DNA from: Kitasatospora griseola
Lineage (GTDB): Bacteria; Actinomycetota; Actinomycetes; Streptomycetales; Streptomycetaceae
Assembly (NCBI RefSeq): GCF_014648555.1
Contig: NZ_BMRI01000030.1
Span: forward strand, 32,209 to 96,208
DNA: 64,000 nt
Direction: 5' to 3'
The notes below the pieces were generated by a model. The model did no database searches and was not told the DNA's origin. It saw nothing but the letters and a program-made list of their open reading frames with translations. This document shows, piece by piece, positions 15,956-24,581 of the stretch; positions within the stretch are counted from its first letter, which is position 1; the number at the start of each line of letters is the position of its first letter. A program made the position numbers and the translations under genes.

Positions 15956-17035
15956 TCAGAGCAGGACGAGCGAGCGCCCGCCCTGGTGCGCCGCCAGGCG
16001 GTCGAAGGCGCCGGCGACCCCGTCCAGCGGGATCCGGTCGCTCACCAGTGCGCCGATGTCCATCCGCCCGGCCCGCACGTGGTCCAGCAGCACCGGCACG
16101 TCGCGCTCGGCCGTGGCGTTCCCGTGCAGGCACCCGATGAGCCGTCGCGCCGAGTGGAACAGTTCCAGCGCGGTGAAGGAGACCCGGTCGTCGCGGCCGC
16201 CGGCGCCGACCACCGTCACGGTGCCGCCCCGCCGCGTGCAGTCCCACGCCTGACGGACCGTCGCCGCGCCGCCGACGCACTCGATGGCGTGGTCGCAGCC
16301 GCGCCCGTCCGTCAACTCCCGGATCTCCTCCAGCAGATCGGGCGACGCGGGGAGGAAGTGGGTGGCGCCGCTCTGCCGGGCGGCCTTCTCCTTGTCCGCC
16401 GAGGCGTCGACCGCGACGATCGTTCCGGCGCCGACCAGCCGCAGGGTCTGCAGGGCGATCCGCCCGACCCCGCCGACGCCGAACACCACGGCCGACTGAC
16501 CGGGCCGCACCCGGGCGCAGTTGACGACCGCCCCGAACCCGGTCAGGGCGGCGCAGCCGAGCAGCGCGGCGACCTCGGGCGGCACGTCGGAGGGCACCTT
16601 GACGACCCCCGATTCGGGCAGCACGGTCTCCTCGGCGAAGGCCGCGACGCCCAGGCCCGGGTAGACCGGGGTCCCGTCGGCGAGCCGGCCGTACGGCTTG
16701 CGCGAGACCAGGTCGGAGTACGAGCAGAGGTAGGGCTCCCCGTTCCGGCAGAAGGCGCACGACCGGCACGGCGCCCGCCAGTTCAGCACCACGTGGTCGC
16801 CCGCCCGGACGTGCTCCACGCCGGAGCCGACCTCCGTCACCACGCCGGCGCCTTCGTGGCCGAGCACTGCGGGCGTCTTGTGCGGGAGCGTTCCGCGGTG
16901 GAGCGACAGGTCGGAGTGGCACACCCCGGCCGCGACCAGCCGGACCCGCACCTGCCCCGCGTCCGGGCCGGCCAGGTGCACGTCCTCGACCGAGAGTCCG
17001 CCGCCGGCCCCGGTGGTCACCACTGCCCGTGTCAT
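15956..17035 (-). CDS. Zinc-dependent alcohol dehydrogenase
   Basis: A 359-residue medium-chain dehydrogenase. Catalytic zinc ligands are Cys in GVCHSD and His/Glu in LGHEGAG; the structural-zinc cysteines are in PCRSCAFCRNGEPYLC; the NAD site is VVFGVGGVGRIAL. Domain order and length match class III-like alcohol dehydrogenases. It is paired with an aldehyde dehydrogenase gene immediately upstream in transcription, so an alcohol-aldehyde-acid conversion is likely. The substrate is unknown. ATG at 17035. Confidence 0.92.
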   Translation of the reverse strand: MTRAVVTTGAGGGLSVEDVHLAGPDAGQVRVRLVAAGVCHSDLSLHRGTLPHKTPAVLGHEGAGVVTEVGSGVEHVRAGDHVVLNWRAPCRSCAFCRNGEPYLCSYSDLVSRKPYGRLADGTPVYPGLGVAAFAEETVLPESGVVKVPSDVPPEVAALLGCAALTGFGAVVNCARVRPGQSAVVFGVGGVGRIALQTLRLVGAGTIVAVDASADKEKAARQSGATHFLPASPDLLEEIRELTDGRGCDHAIECVGGAATVRQAWDCTRRGGTVTVVGAGGRDDRVSFTALELFHSARRLIGCLHGNATAERDVPVLLDHVRAGRMDIGALVSDRIPLDGVAGAFDRLAAHQGGRSLVLL

Positions 17036-17104
17036 CTACCCACTGATCCTCTCGTCGCCTGCGCGCGTCGCGGTGACGCGCGTCGGGGCCGCCACGGCCG
17101 GCGC

Positions 17105-18526
17105 CTACAGCTGCAGGGCCTTGTGGACGGTGAACTCCTCGATCCCGGCCCGGCCGAGCTCCCGCCCGTGACCCGACTGCCGGACGCCGCCGAACGGCGC
17201 CAGCGGGTTGAACCGGCCGCCGTTGACGTCCACCTGCCCGGTGCGCATCCGCCGGGCGAAGGCCACCGCCCGCTCCTCGTCCCGCGACCACACGGCGCCC
17301 GACAGGCCGTAGGGCGTCCCGTTGGCGATGGCGACCGCCTCGTCCTCGTCGCGGTAGCGCAGCACGGACAGCACCGGCCCGAAGATCTCCTCCTGCGCGA
17401 TCGACATGCCCGGCTGGACGCCGGCGAAGACCGTCGGCGTGACGTAGTGCCCCACCGGCAGGTCGTCCGGGCGCTCCGGACCGCCCGCCACCAGCTCGGC
17501 GCCCTCGGCGAGTCCGGCCCGGATGAAGCCGCGGACCCGCTCCAGCTGAGCGGCCGACGCCAACGGCCCCAGCCGGGAGTCCGGCGAGCGCGGATCGGCC
17601 GGCCGGTAGGCCGCGGCCGCCTGCACGGCGAGCTCGACCGCCTCGTCGTAGCGGTCGGCGGAGACCAGCATCCGGGTCCAGGCGTTGCAGGACTGGCCCG
17701 TGTTGAGCATGACGCTGGAGACGCCGGCCGCCACGGCCCGCTCCAGGTCGGCGTCGGGGAGGATCACGTTGGCCGACTTCCCGCCCAGTTCGAGCGAGGT
17801 GCGCTTCACCGTCCCGGCCGCGAGCGCGCCGATGCGCCGGCCGACCTGCGTCGAGCCCGTGAAGGAGATCATGTCGACGTCCGCGTGGCGGACCAGGGCC
17901 TCGCCGGCGAGCGGCCCGGTCCCCGTCACCAGGTTGAACACGCCCGGCGGGAAGCCCGCGTCGTGGACGGCCCGGGCGAGGGCGAGGGCGGTCAGCGGCG
18001 TGAGCTCGGAAGGCTTGAGCACCACGGTGCAGCCGACCGCGAGCGCTGCGGCGACCTTGGCCACCACCTGGTGCAGCGGGTAGTTCCACGGGGTGATCGC
18101 CCCGACCACGCCGACCGGCTCGCGCAGCACCAGCGAGCTGCCGACCCGCTCGCTCAGGACCAGGTCGGGAAGCACGCCGAGGTAGGAGTCGAGCACCGCC
18201 AGCGGCAGTCCGACGTGCACCTTGCGCGCGATGCGCACCGGCGCCCCCAGCTCGGCGGTGATCGTTCCCGCCAGGTCGTCGGCGCGCTCGCCCAGCGTCT
18301 CGCGCAGCCGTTGGAGACACTTCGCCCGCACGGCCGGGTCGCTCCCGGCCCAGGACGGGAAGGCCCGTACGGCGGCCGCCACCGCGGCGTCCACGTCCGC
18401 CTCGCCGCCCGCCGCCACGGCTCCGATGCACTCACCGGTCGCCGGGTTCTCCACCTCGATCGGCGGCGCGCCCAGGACGGCCGGCCGCCAGCCGCCCTCC
18501 AGGTACAAACGGTCAGTCTCGTGCAC
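17105..18526 (-). CDS. NAD(P)-dependent aldehyde dehydrogenase
   Basis: A 473-residue ALDH with nucleophile Cys in LNTGQSCNAW and Glu in SLELGGKSAN; ITPWNYPLHQ and FTGSTQVGR mark the cofactor region. Length is typical. GTG at 18526 was chosen over the frame's earlier GTG at 18562 because GGAGG lies 6 nt upstream. It precedes the alcohol dehydrogenase gene by 69 nt. A putative SARP box lies at 18575-18592. Unlike the longer ALDH at 8694-10328, it looks like an ordinary soluble aldehyde oxidiser. Confidence 0.92.
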   Translation of the reverse strand: MHETDRLYLEGGWRPAVLGAPPIEVENPATGECIGAVAAGGEADVDAAVAAAVRAFPSWAGSDPAVRAKCLQRLRETLGERADDLAGTITAELGAPVRIARKVHVGLPLAVLDSYLGVLPDLVLSERVGSSLVLREPVGVVGAITPWNYPLHQVVAKVAAALAVGCTVVLKPSELTPLTALALARAVHDAGFPPGVFNLVTGTGPLAGEALVRHADVDMISFTGSTQVGRRIGALAAGTVKRTSLELGGKSANVILPDADLERAVAAGVSSVMLNTGQSCNAWTRMLVSADRYDEAVELAVQAAAAYRPADPRSPDSRLGPLASAAQLERVRGFIRAGLAEGAELVAGGPERPDDLPVGHYVTPTVFAGVQPGMSIAQEEIFGPVLSVLRYRDEDEAVAIANGTPYGLSGAVWSRDEERAVAFARRMRTGQVDVNGGRFNPLAPFGGVRQSGHGRELGRAGIEEFTVHKALQL

Positions 18527-18574
18527 GGGAAACCTCCGGGACCCCGGGTCGGATCGCCCCACCCTCGCGCAGTC

Positions 18575-18592
18575 CGCTGAAACGGCGCTGAC
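18575..18592 (+). promoter_or_regulatory. Putative SARP box (two heptamers, 11-nt period)
   Basis: CGCTGAA at 18575 and CGCTGAC at 18586 repeat with an 11-nt period, 50-65 nt before the aldehyde dehydrogenase start. They match the heptamers at 10407 and 10418. This supports co-regulation of the right-hand genes by the cluster SARP. Only two copies are present, so chance cannot be excluded. Confidence 0.55.
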
Positions 18593-18607
18593 ACCCCGGT
18601 CGCAGCC

Positions 18608-19744
18608 TCAGGCGGTGGCGGCGCCCCGCACGCGCCCGACCTCCTCGGCGAGCAGGACGTCCTGGAGGAGTTCGAAGTGGTCGACCCGGCGCAGCCGGAA
18701 GGTGTCCCGGATGCCGCGCTGGCGGGCGAGGGCGTTGAGGTCGTTGAAGTTCCGCTCGTAGTGGGTCGAGAAGACCACCTTCACCCCGAGACGGTGCCCG
18801 CGCAGCAGTTCGATCCGCTCCATGAACAGGTCGTACCGGCCGTCCGGCTCCCAGTAGTCCCACACGTCCATCGCGTGCCGCTGGATCTGCGCCAGGTTCT
18901 TGGCGCTCACTTTGTGCAGGTACTCGCTCAGGTTCTGGAACTCCACCAGCGTCTCCGGGATCCGGGCGATCCGCTTCAGCTCCTCCAGCGGCGAGCCCGG
19001 GTCCAGTTGGGAGAGCCCGCGGGAGACCATCATCGTCGAGTGGTTGATGTTCGGGTCGAGCAGCAGCACGCCCGACACCGCCGGCTTGCGCGAGGGGTGG
19101 TCGCGCCAGAGCTCGCCGAGCCTCAGCAGCATGTCGGCGCCCAGCGAGAACCCCACCAACGTCAGCCGCTTGTCCGGGAATTGGCGGTGCAGGTTGTTGA
19201 TCGCGCCGTTCACCAGCTCCGCGTGGGTGGTGAGGCCGATCGGGCGGTAGCGGTCGTCCCTGGTCTCCCGCGCGTTGAACCCGAACAGGGTGATCCCCGC
19301 CGTGTGCTCCTCGGCGACGTGCATGTACGGCCGGAAGTCGTCGGCGTCCAGCCCGAGCCCGTGCAGCAGGACCACCAGGTGCGGGGACGAGGTCACCCGC
19401 TCCAGGTAGTGCAGCTCCCGGCCGATCACCGCCTGGTCGCTCGGCAGGTCGCTCTCGAAGTCGTCGGCCTCGATGTCGAACGAGCGCTCCACGATCCGGC
19501 GCGCCGCATACCGGCGGTGGTCCATCAGCCCCCGGGCCTGCCAGGACAGCGCACCGGCGCCCAGCACCGCCGTCACCCCGAACCCCCAGCCCGACAGGTG
19601 GTGGAAGAGCCAGGCGATCCAGCCGCGGACCTGGTCGCTGTAGATCCCGATCACCAGGCTCGCCACCGCGCCGAGCGCCCCGAGCGGCTTCGACCAGCGC
19701 GCCACGACGCCGGCTCTCAGCGCGCTCCGCACACCGCCGCTCAT
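18608..19744 (-). CDS. Alpha/beta hydrolase with N-terminal membrane segments
   Basis: A 378-residue protein. Hydrophobic segments at about 20-38 and 50-68 are followed by an alpha/beta hydrolase core: HGLGLDADDF (oxyanion strand), the nucleophile elbow GFSLGAD, LLLDPNINHSTMM and VDHFELLQ with the likely catalytic His. The core is closely similar to the protein at 21088-21927, which lacks the membrane part. ATG at 19744 overlaps the stop of the DUF2332-like gene (ATGA). It may hydrolyse or transfer an ester or amide at the membrane. Substrate unknown. Confidence 0.85.
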   Translation of the reverse strand: MSGGVRSALRAGVVARWSKPLGALGAVASLVIGIYSDQVRGWIAWLFHHLSGWGFGVTAVLGAGALSWQARGLMDHRRYAARRIVERSFDIEADDFESDLPSDQAVIGRELHYLERVTSSPHLVVLLHGLGLDADDFRPYMHVAEEHTAGITLFGFNARETRDDRYRPIGLTTHAELVNGAINNLHRQFPDKRLTLVGFSLGADMLLRLGELWRDHPSRKPAVSGVLLLDPNINHSTMMVSRGLSQLDPGSPLEELKRIARIPETLVEFQNLSEYLHKVSAKNLAQIQRHAMDVWDYWEPDGRYDLFMERIELLRGHRLGVKVVFSTHYERNFNDLNALARQRGIRDTFRLRRVDHFELLQDVLLAEEVGRVRGAATA

Positions 19745-20796
19745 GAACCCCCGCCCGTTCCGGGCCCGATGACGGCGGCGAGGTCGGCGCCCGCCGTCAC
19801 CCGCCCGATGAAGTGCGCGTCCTCGGCGTCCGCCAGGTGCAGCGGACGAGGGTCCCCGGCGAGGTAGCCCGTCACCCGGCTGCCCTGCCGGACCAGGTCG
19901 TGGCTCGGCTCCATGCTCAGGAACAGCCCCGGGGCGGCCAACTGCCCGACGAGCTCGGCGATCAACCGCTCGCGGACCTCCCGCTCGTACTGGTAGAGCA
20001 CGAAGTTGCAGGTGATCACGTTGAAGCGGTGGGTGCGCAGGAAGCCGGCCAGCTGCGCCCGATCGAGGACGTCCAGCGCCGACAGCCGGACCTGGCCCGC
20101 CGTCGCGGCGGCGCGCTCCAGCGACCAGACCAGTTCGGACCAGCGGTCCTCGTAGTAGGCCGACGGGCCGTGGCAGGAGCCGACCCAGTCCGTCGTCGGC
20201 AGCGGCGCGGCGTCGATGCCGTGCCGGACGGCGAGCGGGATGTCGAGGTACGGCGGACGCTGCGGGAGCCACGTCAGGTCCGCGGCGAACCGGTCGAACA
20301 CCTCGCGGTTGTTCAACTGGCGGGGCAGCGCGCCCAAGCCCGTGCCGACGTCGAGGAGCCGGACCTCGTCGACGCCGAAGTGCCGCGCGAAGCCGCCGAT
20401 CAGCAGCTGCGGCACCAGGAAGCGGCGCGCCCCGGTGAACGAGTTGGAGTGCGAGGTGAGCAGGTCCACCACCTCGGTCTCGTGGCGGTCGAGCGCCGCG
20501 CCGAGCGAGCGCGAGCGCTCCGCGGGGAGGGCCCCGGGCTCGAACACGGACGCCACGTCCGGGTGCGTCGACGCGAGCTGCCGGACGGCGATGCCCAGCA
20601 GGGTGATCAGGTGGGAGTCGCTCATGCTGGGCCGCTTGTGCCGGACTGCGGCCAGGATCCGGTCCAGGGCCGGGTCGCTCGACGCCGTCAGGTCCAGCAG
20701 GGCCCGGTGGAAGGCGTTCCACCCGTGATGGCCCTGCTGGTGCCCCTGCATCGCCGCCAGCGTGCGGCCGAACGAGGCATGTCGATCACCGGTCAC
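19741..20796 (-). CDS. DUF2332-like protein with SAM-methyltransferase-like motif
   Basis: A 351-residue protein resembling DUF2332. An N-terminal helical part (FHRALLDLTASSDPAL, then SHSNSFTGARRFLVPQLL) precedes a Rossmann-like segment with LLDVGTGLGALPRQL, a glycine-rich motif I of SAM-dependent methyltransferases. Later strands VITCNFVLYQY and GLFLSMEPSHD fit motifs IV-V. DUF2332 has no settled function that I know of; methyl transfer is the best guess. GTG at 20796 follows AGGAGGGGG. First gene of a coupled pair with the membrane hydrolase. Confidence 0.65.
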   Translation of the reverse strand: MTGDRHASFGRTLAAMQGHQQGHHGWNAFHRALLDLTASSDPALDRILAAVRHKRPSMSDSHLITLLGIAVRQLASTHPDVASVFEPGALPAERSRSLGAALDRHETEVVDLLTSHSNSFTGARRFLVPQLLIGGFARHFGVDEVRLLDVGTGLGALPRQLNNREVFDRFAADLTWLPQRPPYLDIPLAVRHGIDAAPLPTTDWVGSCHGPSAYYEDRWSELVWSLERAAATAGQVRLSALDVLDRAQLAGFLRTHRFNVITCNFVLYQYEREVRERLIAELVGQLAAPGLFLSMEPSHDLVRQGSRVTGYLAGDPRPLHLADAEDAHFIGRVTAGADLAAVIGPGTGGGS

Positions 20797-21087
20797 AGCT
20801 TCCCCCTCCTGGCTTCACTGATCGCATTTCCCCAGGTGCATTGACGATGCGGCCGGTAAATCGATCAAGGAATCCCCCGCGCCCCCGCAAGTCCATCCTT
20901 AGATTCCAACCGCCGTCGCGACTCAAACGTCAGAACGAAACCTCCTGGAGACCGATCTCGCACAGACCTGCCGGAACCCGCTGAAACCACCGGCATTCTG
21001 TGATACCCCTGATTCCACCGAATGCGCCGACCGACGCCGACCGGCCGGCGGTCGATCATCGAACGCTCACGAGAAGGTCCGCCCCTG

Positions 21088-21927
21088 ATGTCCTCAGCGC
21101 AATCCCTCGCACAGGTCCGTCCGCGCACGGCCGGGCCGCTCTCCTGCCTCGAACACCGGGCCGACTCCTCGTCGATCGTCGTATTCCTGCACGGCCTCGG
21201 CCTGGACGCCCGCGACTTCGTCGACTATCTCGCGCACCACGAGGCACAGCACGCCATCGCCGTCACTCTGCACGGCTTCGACCCCGGACCGCAGCAGGCC
21301 TTCCCGCCCGTCGCACTGTCCACCCACATCGCGATGACGGCCGACGCGCTCGCCGCCGTCGCGGCCGAGAATCCCGGCAAACGCATCGTCCTGGTCGGAT
21401 TCTCGCTCGGCGCCGATCTCGTTCTCCAGCTCGCCGAATTCTGGGCGGAGCATCGCTCCCGCGCGGTGCCGATCGAATCCGCCGTCCTGCTCGATCCGAA
21501 TGTCAACCAATCGACCATGATGATTTCCCGCCTGTTCGCGGCGGCGGACCCGGCCGATCCGAATCCGACATTCGAGCGACTACGGGAAACGGCCCAGGAT
21601 CCGGACGCCGAACGCGCCCTCGCCGAATACCTGTCGAAAATCGGCTCGAAGGATTTCGCCCAACTCCAGCAGCTCTCCCGGGACGTCCTGGCGTACTGGC
21701 CGGCCGGCGGATACCGCCGGCTGGGCGAACGCCTGGCCACCGTCGCCGATTTCGCCGCGACCACCCGAGTGTTCCTGTCCGCCCCCTACGCGGAACACCT
21801 GCCCGGCATGACGGCCGCCGTCCCGTCCCCCGCCGCCACGACCGTTTCCTTCGAACTGACCGCACTCGACCACTTCGGCCTGATCAGCAACGAATCGCTC
21901 TCCGCGTTCCTCTCGCACGCCCTCTGA
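21088..21927 (+). CDS. Soluble alpha/beta hydrolase, paralogue of 18608-19744
   Basis: A 279-residue alpha/beta hydrolase with FLHGLGLDARDF, GFSLGADLVLQL, VLLDPNVNQSTMM and LDHFGLI, each matching a segment of the gene at 18608-19744 in the same order. It lacks the membrane helices. ATG at 21088 was chosen because GAGAAGG precedes it and the upstream part of the frame is rich in Arg/Pro. It is transcribed divergently from the DUF2332-like gene across a 291-nt spacer. Codon use in this gene is somewhat richer in A/T-ending codons than its neighbours. It is the last gene I assign to the cluster. Confidence 0.85.
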   Translation: MSSAQSLAQVRPRTAGPLSCLEHRADSSSIVVFLHGLGLDARDFVDYLAHHEAQHAIAVTLHGFDPGPQQAFPPVALSTHIAMTADALAAVAAENPGKRIVLVGFSLGADLVLQLAEFWAEHRSRAVPIESAVLLDPNVNQSTMMISRLFAAADPADPNPTFERLRETAQDPDAERALAEYLSKIGSKDFAQLQQLSRDVLAYWPAGGYRRLGERLATVADFAATTRVFLSAPYAEHLPGMTAAVPSPAATTVSFELTALDHFGLISNESLSAFLSHAL

Positions 21928-22072
21928 CCCGACCCGCCCGAACGCTCCGAAGCCGCACATGCCCGACCGGGCGAGCGGCAGCCACCGCGAGGGGCCGGTG
22001 TTCACCGGGGCGGTGCGGGTCGCGGCGCCGTTCGCCGTGGGTGTGGACCTCGGTATGGGGTGAGCCCGGAGG

Positions 22073-22264
22073 TCACTCGTCCTTGGGGTCGGGCTGCTCG
22101 GTGAAGTCGATCTTCTTGAAGCGGGCGTTCATGGACTTCAGGAGGAACCAGGTGGCGATGCCGAGGACGGCGAAGACGACGAAGCCGAGGAGGCCGGGGG
22201 TGACCTTGGTTTCGTCGAGGGCGAGGTCGGCGGCGAGCTGGGTGACGTTCACGGGGGTGCTCAT
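22073..22264 (-). CDS. Small single-pass membrane protein
   Basis: A 63-residue protein with one hydrophobic helix (about residues 24-43, GLLGFVVFAVLGIATWFLL) followed by a basic stretch and an acidic tail. Small proteins of this form are commonly found near mca in Streptomyces. Function unknown. The ATG at 22264 is preceded, farther upstream, by a terminator for mca, so it has its own promoter or depends on read-through. Confidence 0.75.
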   Translation of the reverse strand: MSTPVNVTQLAADLALDETKVTPGLLGFVVFAVLGIATWFLLKSMNARFKKIDFTEQPDPKDE

Positions 22265-22272
22265 TCGTCCAT

Positions 22273-22303
22273 GGTGACCCGGCCCTACGCGGGCCGGGTC
22301 ACC
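22273..22303 (-). terminator. Terminator after mca
   Basis: A perfect 13-bp inverted repeat (GGTGACCCGGCCC and its complement) around a 5-nt loop lies 17 nt past the mca stop. There is no U-run, as is usual in Streptomyces. Confidence 0.7.
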
Positions 22304-22319
22304 GGGGGGTGGTACGGGG

Positions 22320-23189
22320 TTACTTCCGGAGGCCGGCGAACAGGTCGGTCTCCGGGAGGTCGGTGTCGACCAGCGACTTCGCGAGTTCGTAGTCCTCGGT
22401 GGGCCAGACGTCGCGCTGGATGTCGATCGGGACGCGGAACCACGGGCCGTCGGGGTCGATCTGGGTGGCGTGGGCGATCAGCGCCTTGTCGCGGATCTCG
22501 AAGTACTCGCCGCACTCGACCCGGGTGGTGATCTCCCGCTCGGCGCGACCGGACTTCTCCCAGCCCTCGATCCACTCGCCGTAGGGCGAGTCGTGGCCGT
22601 TGTCGGTGAGGTAGGCGTGCAGGGCGCGGATGCGGCCCATCGGGAAGCCGTGGTTGTAGTAGAGCTTGAGCGGCTGCCAGGGCTCGCCGGCCTCGGGGTA
22701 GGCCTCCGGGTCGGCGGCGGCCTCGAAGGCCGCCATGGTGATCTTGTGGGTCATGATGTGGTCGGGGTGCGGGTAGCCGCCGTTCTCGTCGTACGTGGTG
22801 ATCACGTGCGGGCGGAACTCGCGGATCAGCTTGACCAGGGTGCCCGCGGCCACGTCCACGTCCTCAAGGGCGAAGCAGCCCTCGGGCAGCGGGGGCAGCG
22901 GGTCGCCCTCCGGCAGGCCGGAGTCGACGTAGCCGAGCCAGGCCTGCTGGACGCCGAGGATCTCCCGGGCGGCGTCCATCTCCTTGCGGCGCACTTCGTG
23001 GATGTTCTCCTCGACCCACGGGTCGCCCTGCAGCTTGGGGTTGAGGATCGACCCCCGCTCGCCCCCGGTGCAGGTGGCGACCAGGACCTCCACCCCCTGG
23101 GCCACGTACATCGCCATGGTGGCGGCGCCCTTGCTGGACTCGTCGTCCGGGTGCGCATGCACCGCCATCAACCGCAACTGCTCGCTCAA
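22320..23189 (-). CDS. mca: Mycothiol S-conjugate amidase
   Basis: A 289-residue LmbE-like zinc hydrolase that cleaves mycothiol-toxin conjugates to release mercapturic acids. Zinc-site motifs are AHPDDE near the N-terminus and GYPHPDHIMTH centrally; GGERGSILNPKLQGDP is typical of Mca, as opposed to the deacetylase MshB. TTG at 23189 is the likely start, with GGAAGGGA upstream and M-S-E-Q-L-R as N-terminus. Marks the start of the core chromosome right of the cluster. Confidence 0.93.
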   Translation of the reverse strand: MSEQLRLMAVHAHPDDESSKGAATMAMYVAQGVEVLVATCTGGERGSILNPKLQGDPWVEENIHEVRRKEMDAAREILGVQQAWLGYVDSGLPEGDPLPPLPEGCFALEDVDVAAGTLVKLIREFRPHVITTYDENGGYPHPDHIMTHKITMAAFEAAADPEAYPEAGEPWQPLKLYYNHGFPMGRIRALHAYLTDNGHDSPYGEWIEGWEKSGRAEREITTRVECGEYFEIRDKALIAHATQIDPDGPWFRVPIDIQRDVWPTEDYELAKSLVDTDLPETDLFAGLRK

Positions 23190-23348
23190 CGCCTGGGTCC
23201 CTTCCAGGTACAGGTATGTCCGCTTCCGTCGGGCCGGCTCCCCCGCCGCCTGTGGCGCGGACGTGCCCCTCCTATAGTGACGGACTGGAGGGCGCGTCCA
23301 TTCCCGCGGACGGCCGAACGCTTCTCCGCGAAAGGACCGAGCCGCACC

Positions 23349-23771
23349 ATGGACCAGAGCCCTACGCCCCAGCCGCCCCTGGCGCCCCCCGCGGGCCGCT
23401 ACAGCCGGGCCGACGACCGGACCACCGACCGTCGGCTGCGGATCGCCGGCGCGGTGTTCGGCGTGCTGCTGGTGGGCCTGATCGCCTGGCTCGGCGGCTC
23501 GTACCTGCTGCGCGAGACGAAGCTGAACGGTACGGTGCCGACCTTCCAGACGGTGTCCGACAGCGAGGTGCAGCTGCAGCTGTCGGTGCGCAAGAGCGAC
23601 GGCACCTCCGGGGTGTGCACGGTCCGCTCGCAGGGCGCGGACGGCGCGGTGGTCGGCCAGTCGGACTTCCAGGTCCCGGCCCAGGGCACCACCTACGACA
23701 AGGTCGTGACGCTGCGGACCACGTCCCGCGGTTCCACCGCCGAGCTGCTCGGCTGCACCCCCGACAAGTAG
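23349..23771 (+). CDS. DUF4307 membrane-anchored protein
   Basis: A 140-residue protein: a short Pro-rich cytoplasmic part, one membrane helix (about 35-53, GAVFGVLLVGLIAWLGGSYL), then an extracytoplasmic beta domain with two Cys (GVCTVRS and LLGCTPDK) that could form a disulfide. DUF4307 usually sits beside mca, as here, in divergent orientation. No function is established. Confidence 0.85.
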   Translation: MDQSPTPQPPLAPPAGRYSRADDRTTDRRLRIAGAVFGVLLVGLIAWLGGSYLLRETKLNGTVPTFQTVSDSEVQLQLSVRKSDGTSGVCTVRSQGADGAVVGQSDFQVPAQGTTYDKVVTLRTTSRGSTAELLGCTPDK

Positions 23772-24008
23772 GGACACCCGCCGAGGGCCTTTGCTCCGCT
23801 CACCCTTTCGAGCGCATAGTCGAAGGAGCGGCACGCCCTCGGCGCCCGCGGCCCCTCCCGCCCGTGCGGAGAACTTGTTAGGCTCGTGATTTCGCCCCTT
23901 CCCTGCCGAACGGCACGGAAGCGGGCGTTGCTTTGCATCTGCCCAGAAAATCGACCACTGCTGCCGAACCACCCTCGCAGCAGCGCCAGCACCGACGAGG
24001 AGCACCCT

Positions 24009-24506
24009 GTGACCCAGACCAACGATGACGTGACCTGGCTCACTCAGGACCACTACAACAAGCTCAAGGCCGAGCTTGACCACCTGACCGGGCCCTGGCG
24101 CATCGAGATCGCCCAGAAGATCGAGGCCGCGCGCGAGGAGGGCGACCTCAAGGAGAACGCCGGCTACCACGCGGCCAAGGACGAGCAGGGCAAGACCGAG
24201 GCGCGGATCCGCCAGCTGTCGCAGCTGCTGGAGCGGGCGAAGGTCGGCGAGGCCCCGGCCGACTCCGGCGTGGTGGCCCCCGGCATGCTGGTGAAGGTGG
24301 CCTTCGACGGCGACCTGGACGACACCATGGAGTTCCTGCTGGCCTCCCGCGAGGTCACCGACGGCGACATCGACGTGTACTCGCCGCAGTCCCCGCTGGG
24401 CCGCGCCATCACCGGCAAGTCGGTCGGCGAGGACGCCGTCTACGAGCTGCCGAACGGCAAGAAGGCCGGCGTGAAGATCGTCGACGCCAAGCCGTTCTCC
24501 GGCTGA
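24009..24506 (+). CDS. greA: Transcription elongation factor GreA
   Basis: A 165-residue factor that binds the RNA polymerase secondary channel and promotes cleavage of backtracked transcripts. The N-terminal coiled coil includes EAAREEGDLKENAGYHAA, with the acidic residues at the tip (D and E of GDLKEN). The C-terminal FKBP-like domain has the SPLGRAITGKSVGE motif. GTG at 24009 has CGAGGAG upstream. A strong terminator follows. Confidence 0.96.
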   Translation: MTQTNDDVTWLTQDHYNKLKAELDHLTGPWRIEIAQKIEAAREEGDLKENAGYHAAKDEQGKTEARIRQLSQLLERAKVGEAPADSGVVAPGMLVKVAFDGDLDDTMEFLLASREVTDGDIDVYSPQSPLGRAITGKSVGEDAVYELPNGKKAGVKIVDAKPFSG

Positions 24507-24523
24507 GCCCCGCGCCCGACGAC

Positions 24524-24560
24524 GGACGGCCGCTCCCCCGGGTGGGGGGAGCGGCCGTCC
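24524..24560. terminator. Bidirectional terminator between greA and ABC permease gene
   Basis: A perfect 16-bp inverted repeat (24524-24539 with 24545-24560) around a 5-nt loop lies between two converging genes. Confidence 0.85.
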
Positions 24561-24581
24561 GGTCGTTTCCGGCCCCGGAGG

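Noticed and set aside
1..21927. Modular PKS or NRPS cluster
   Set aside because: Only discrete KAS enzymes and one ACP are present; no acyltransferase, ketoreductase, adenylation or condensation domain was seen.
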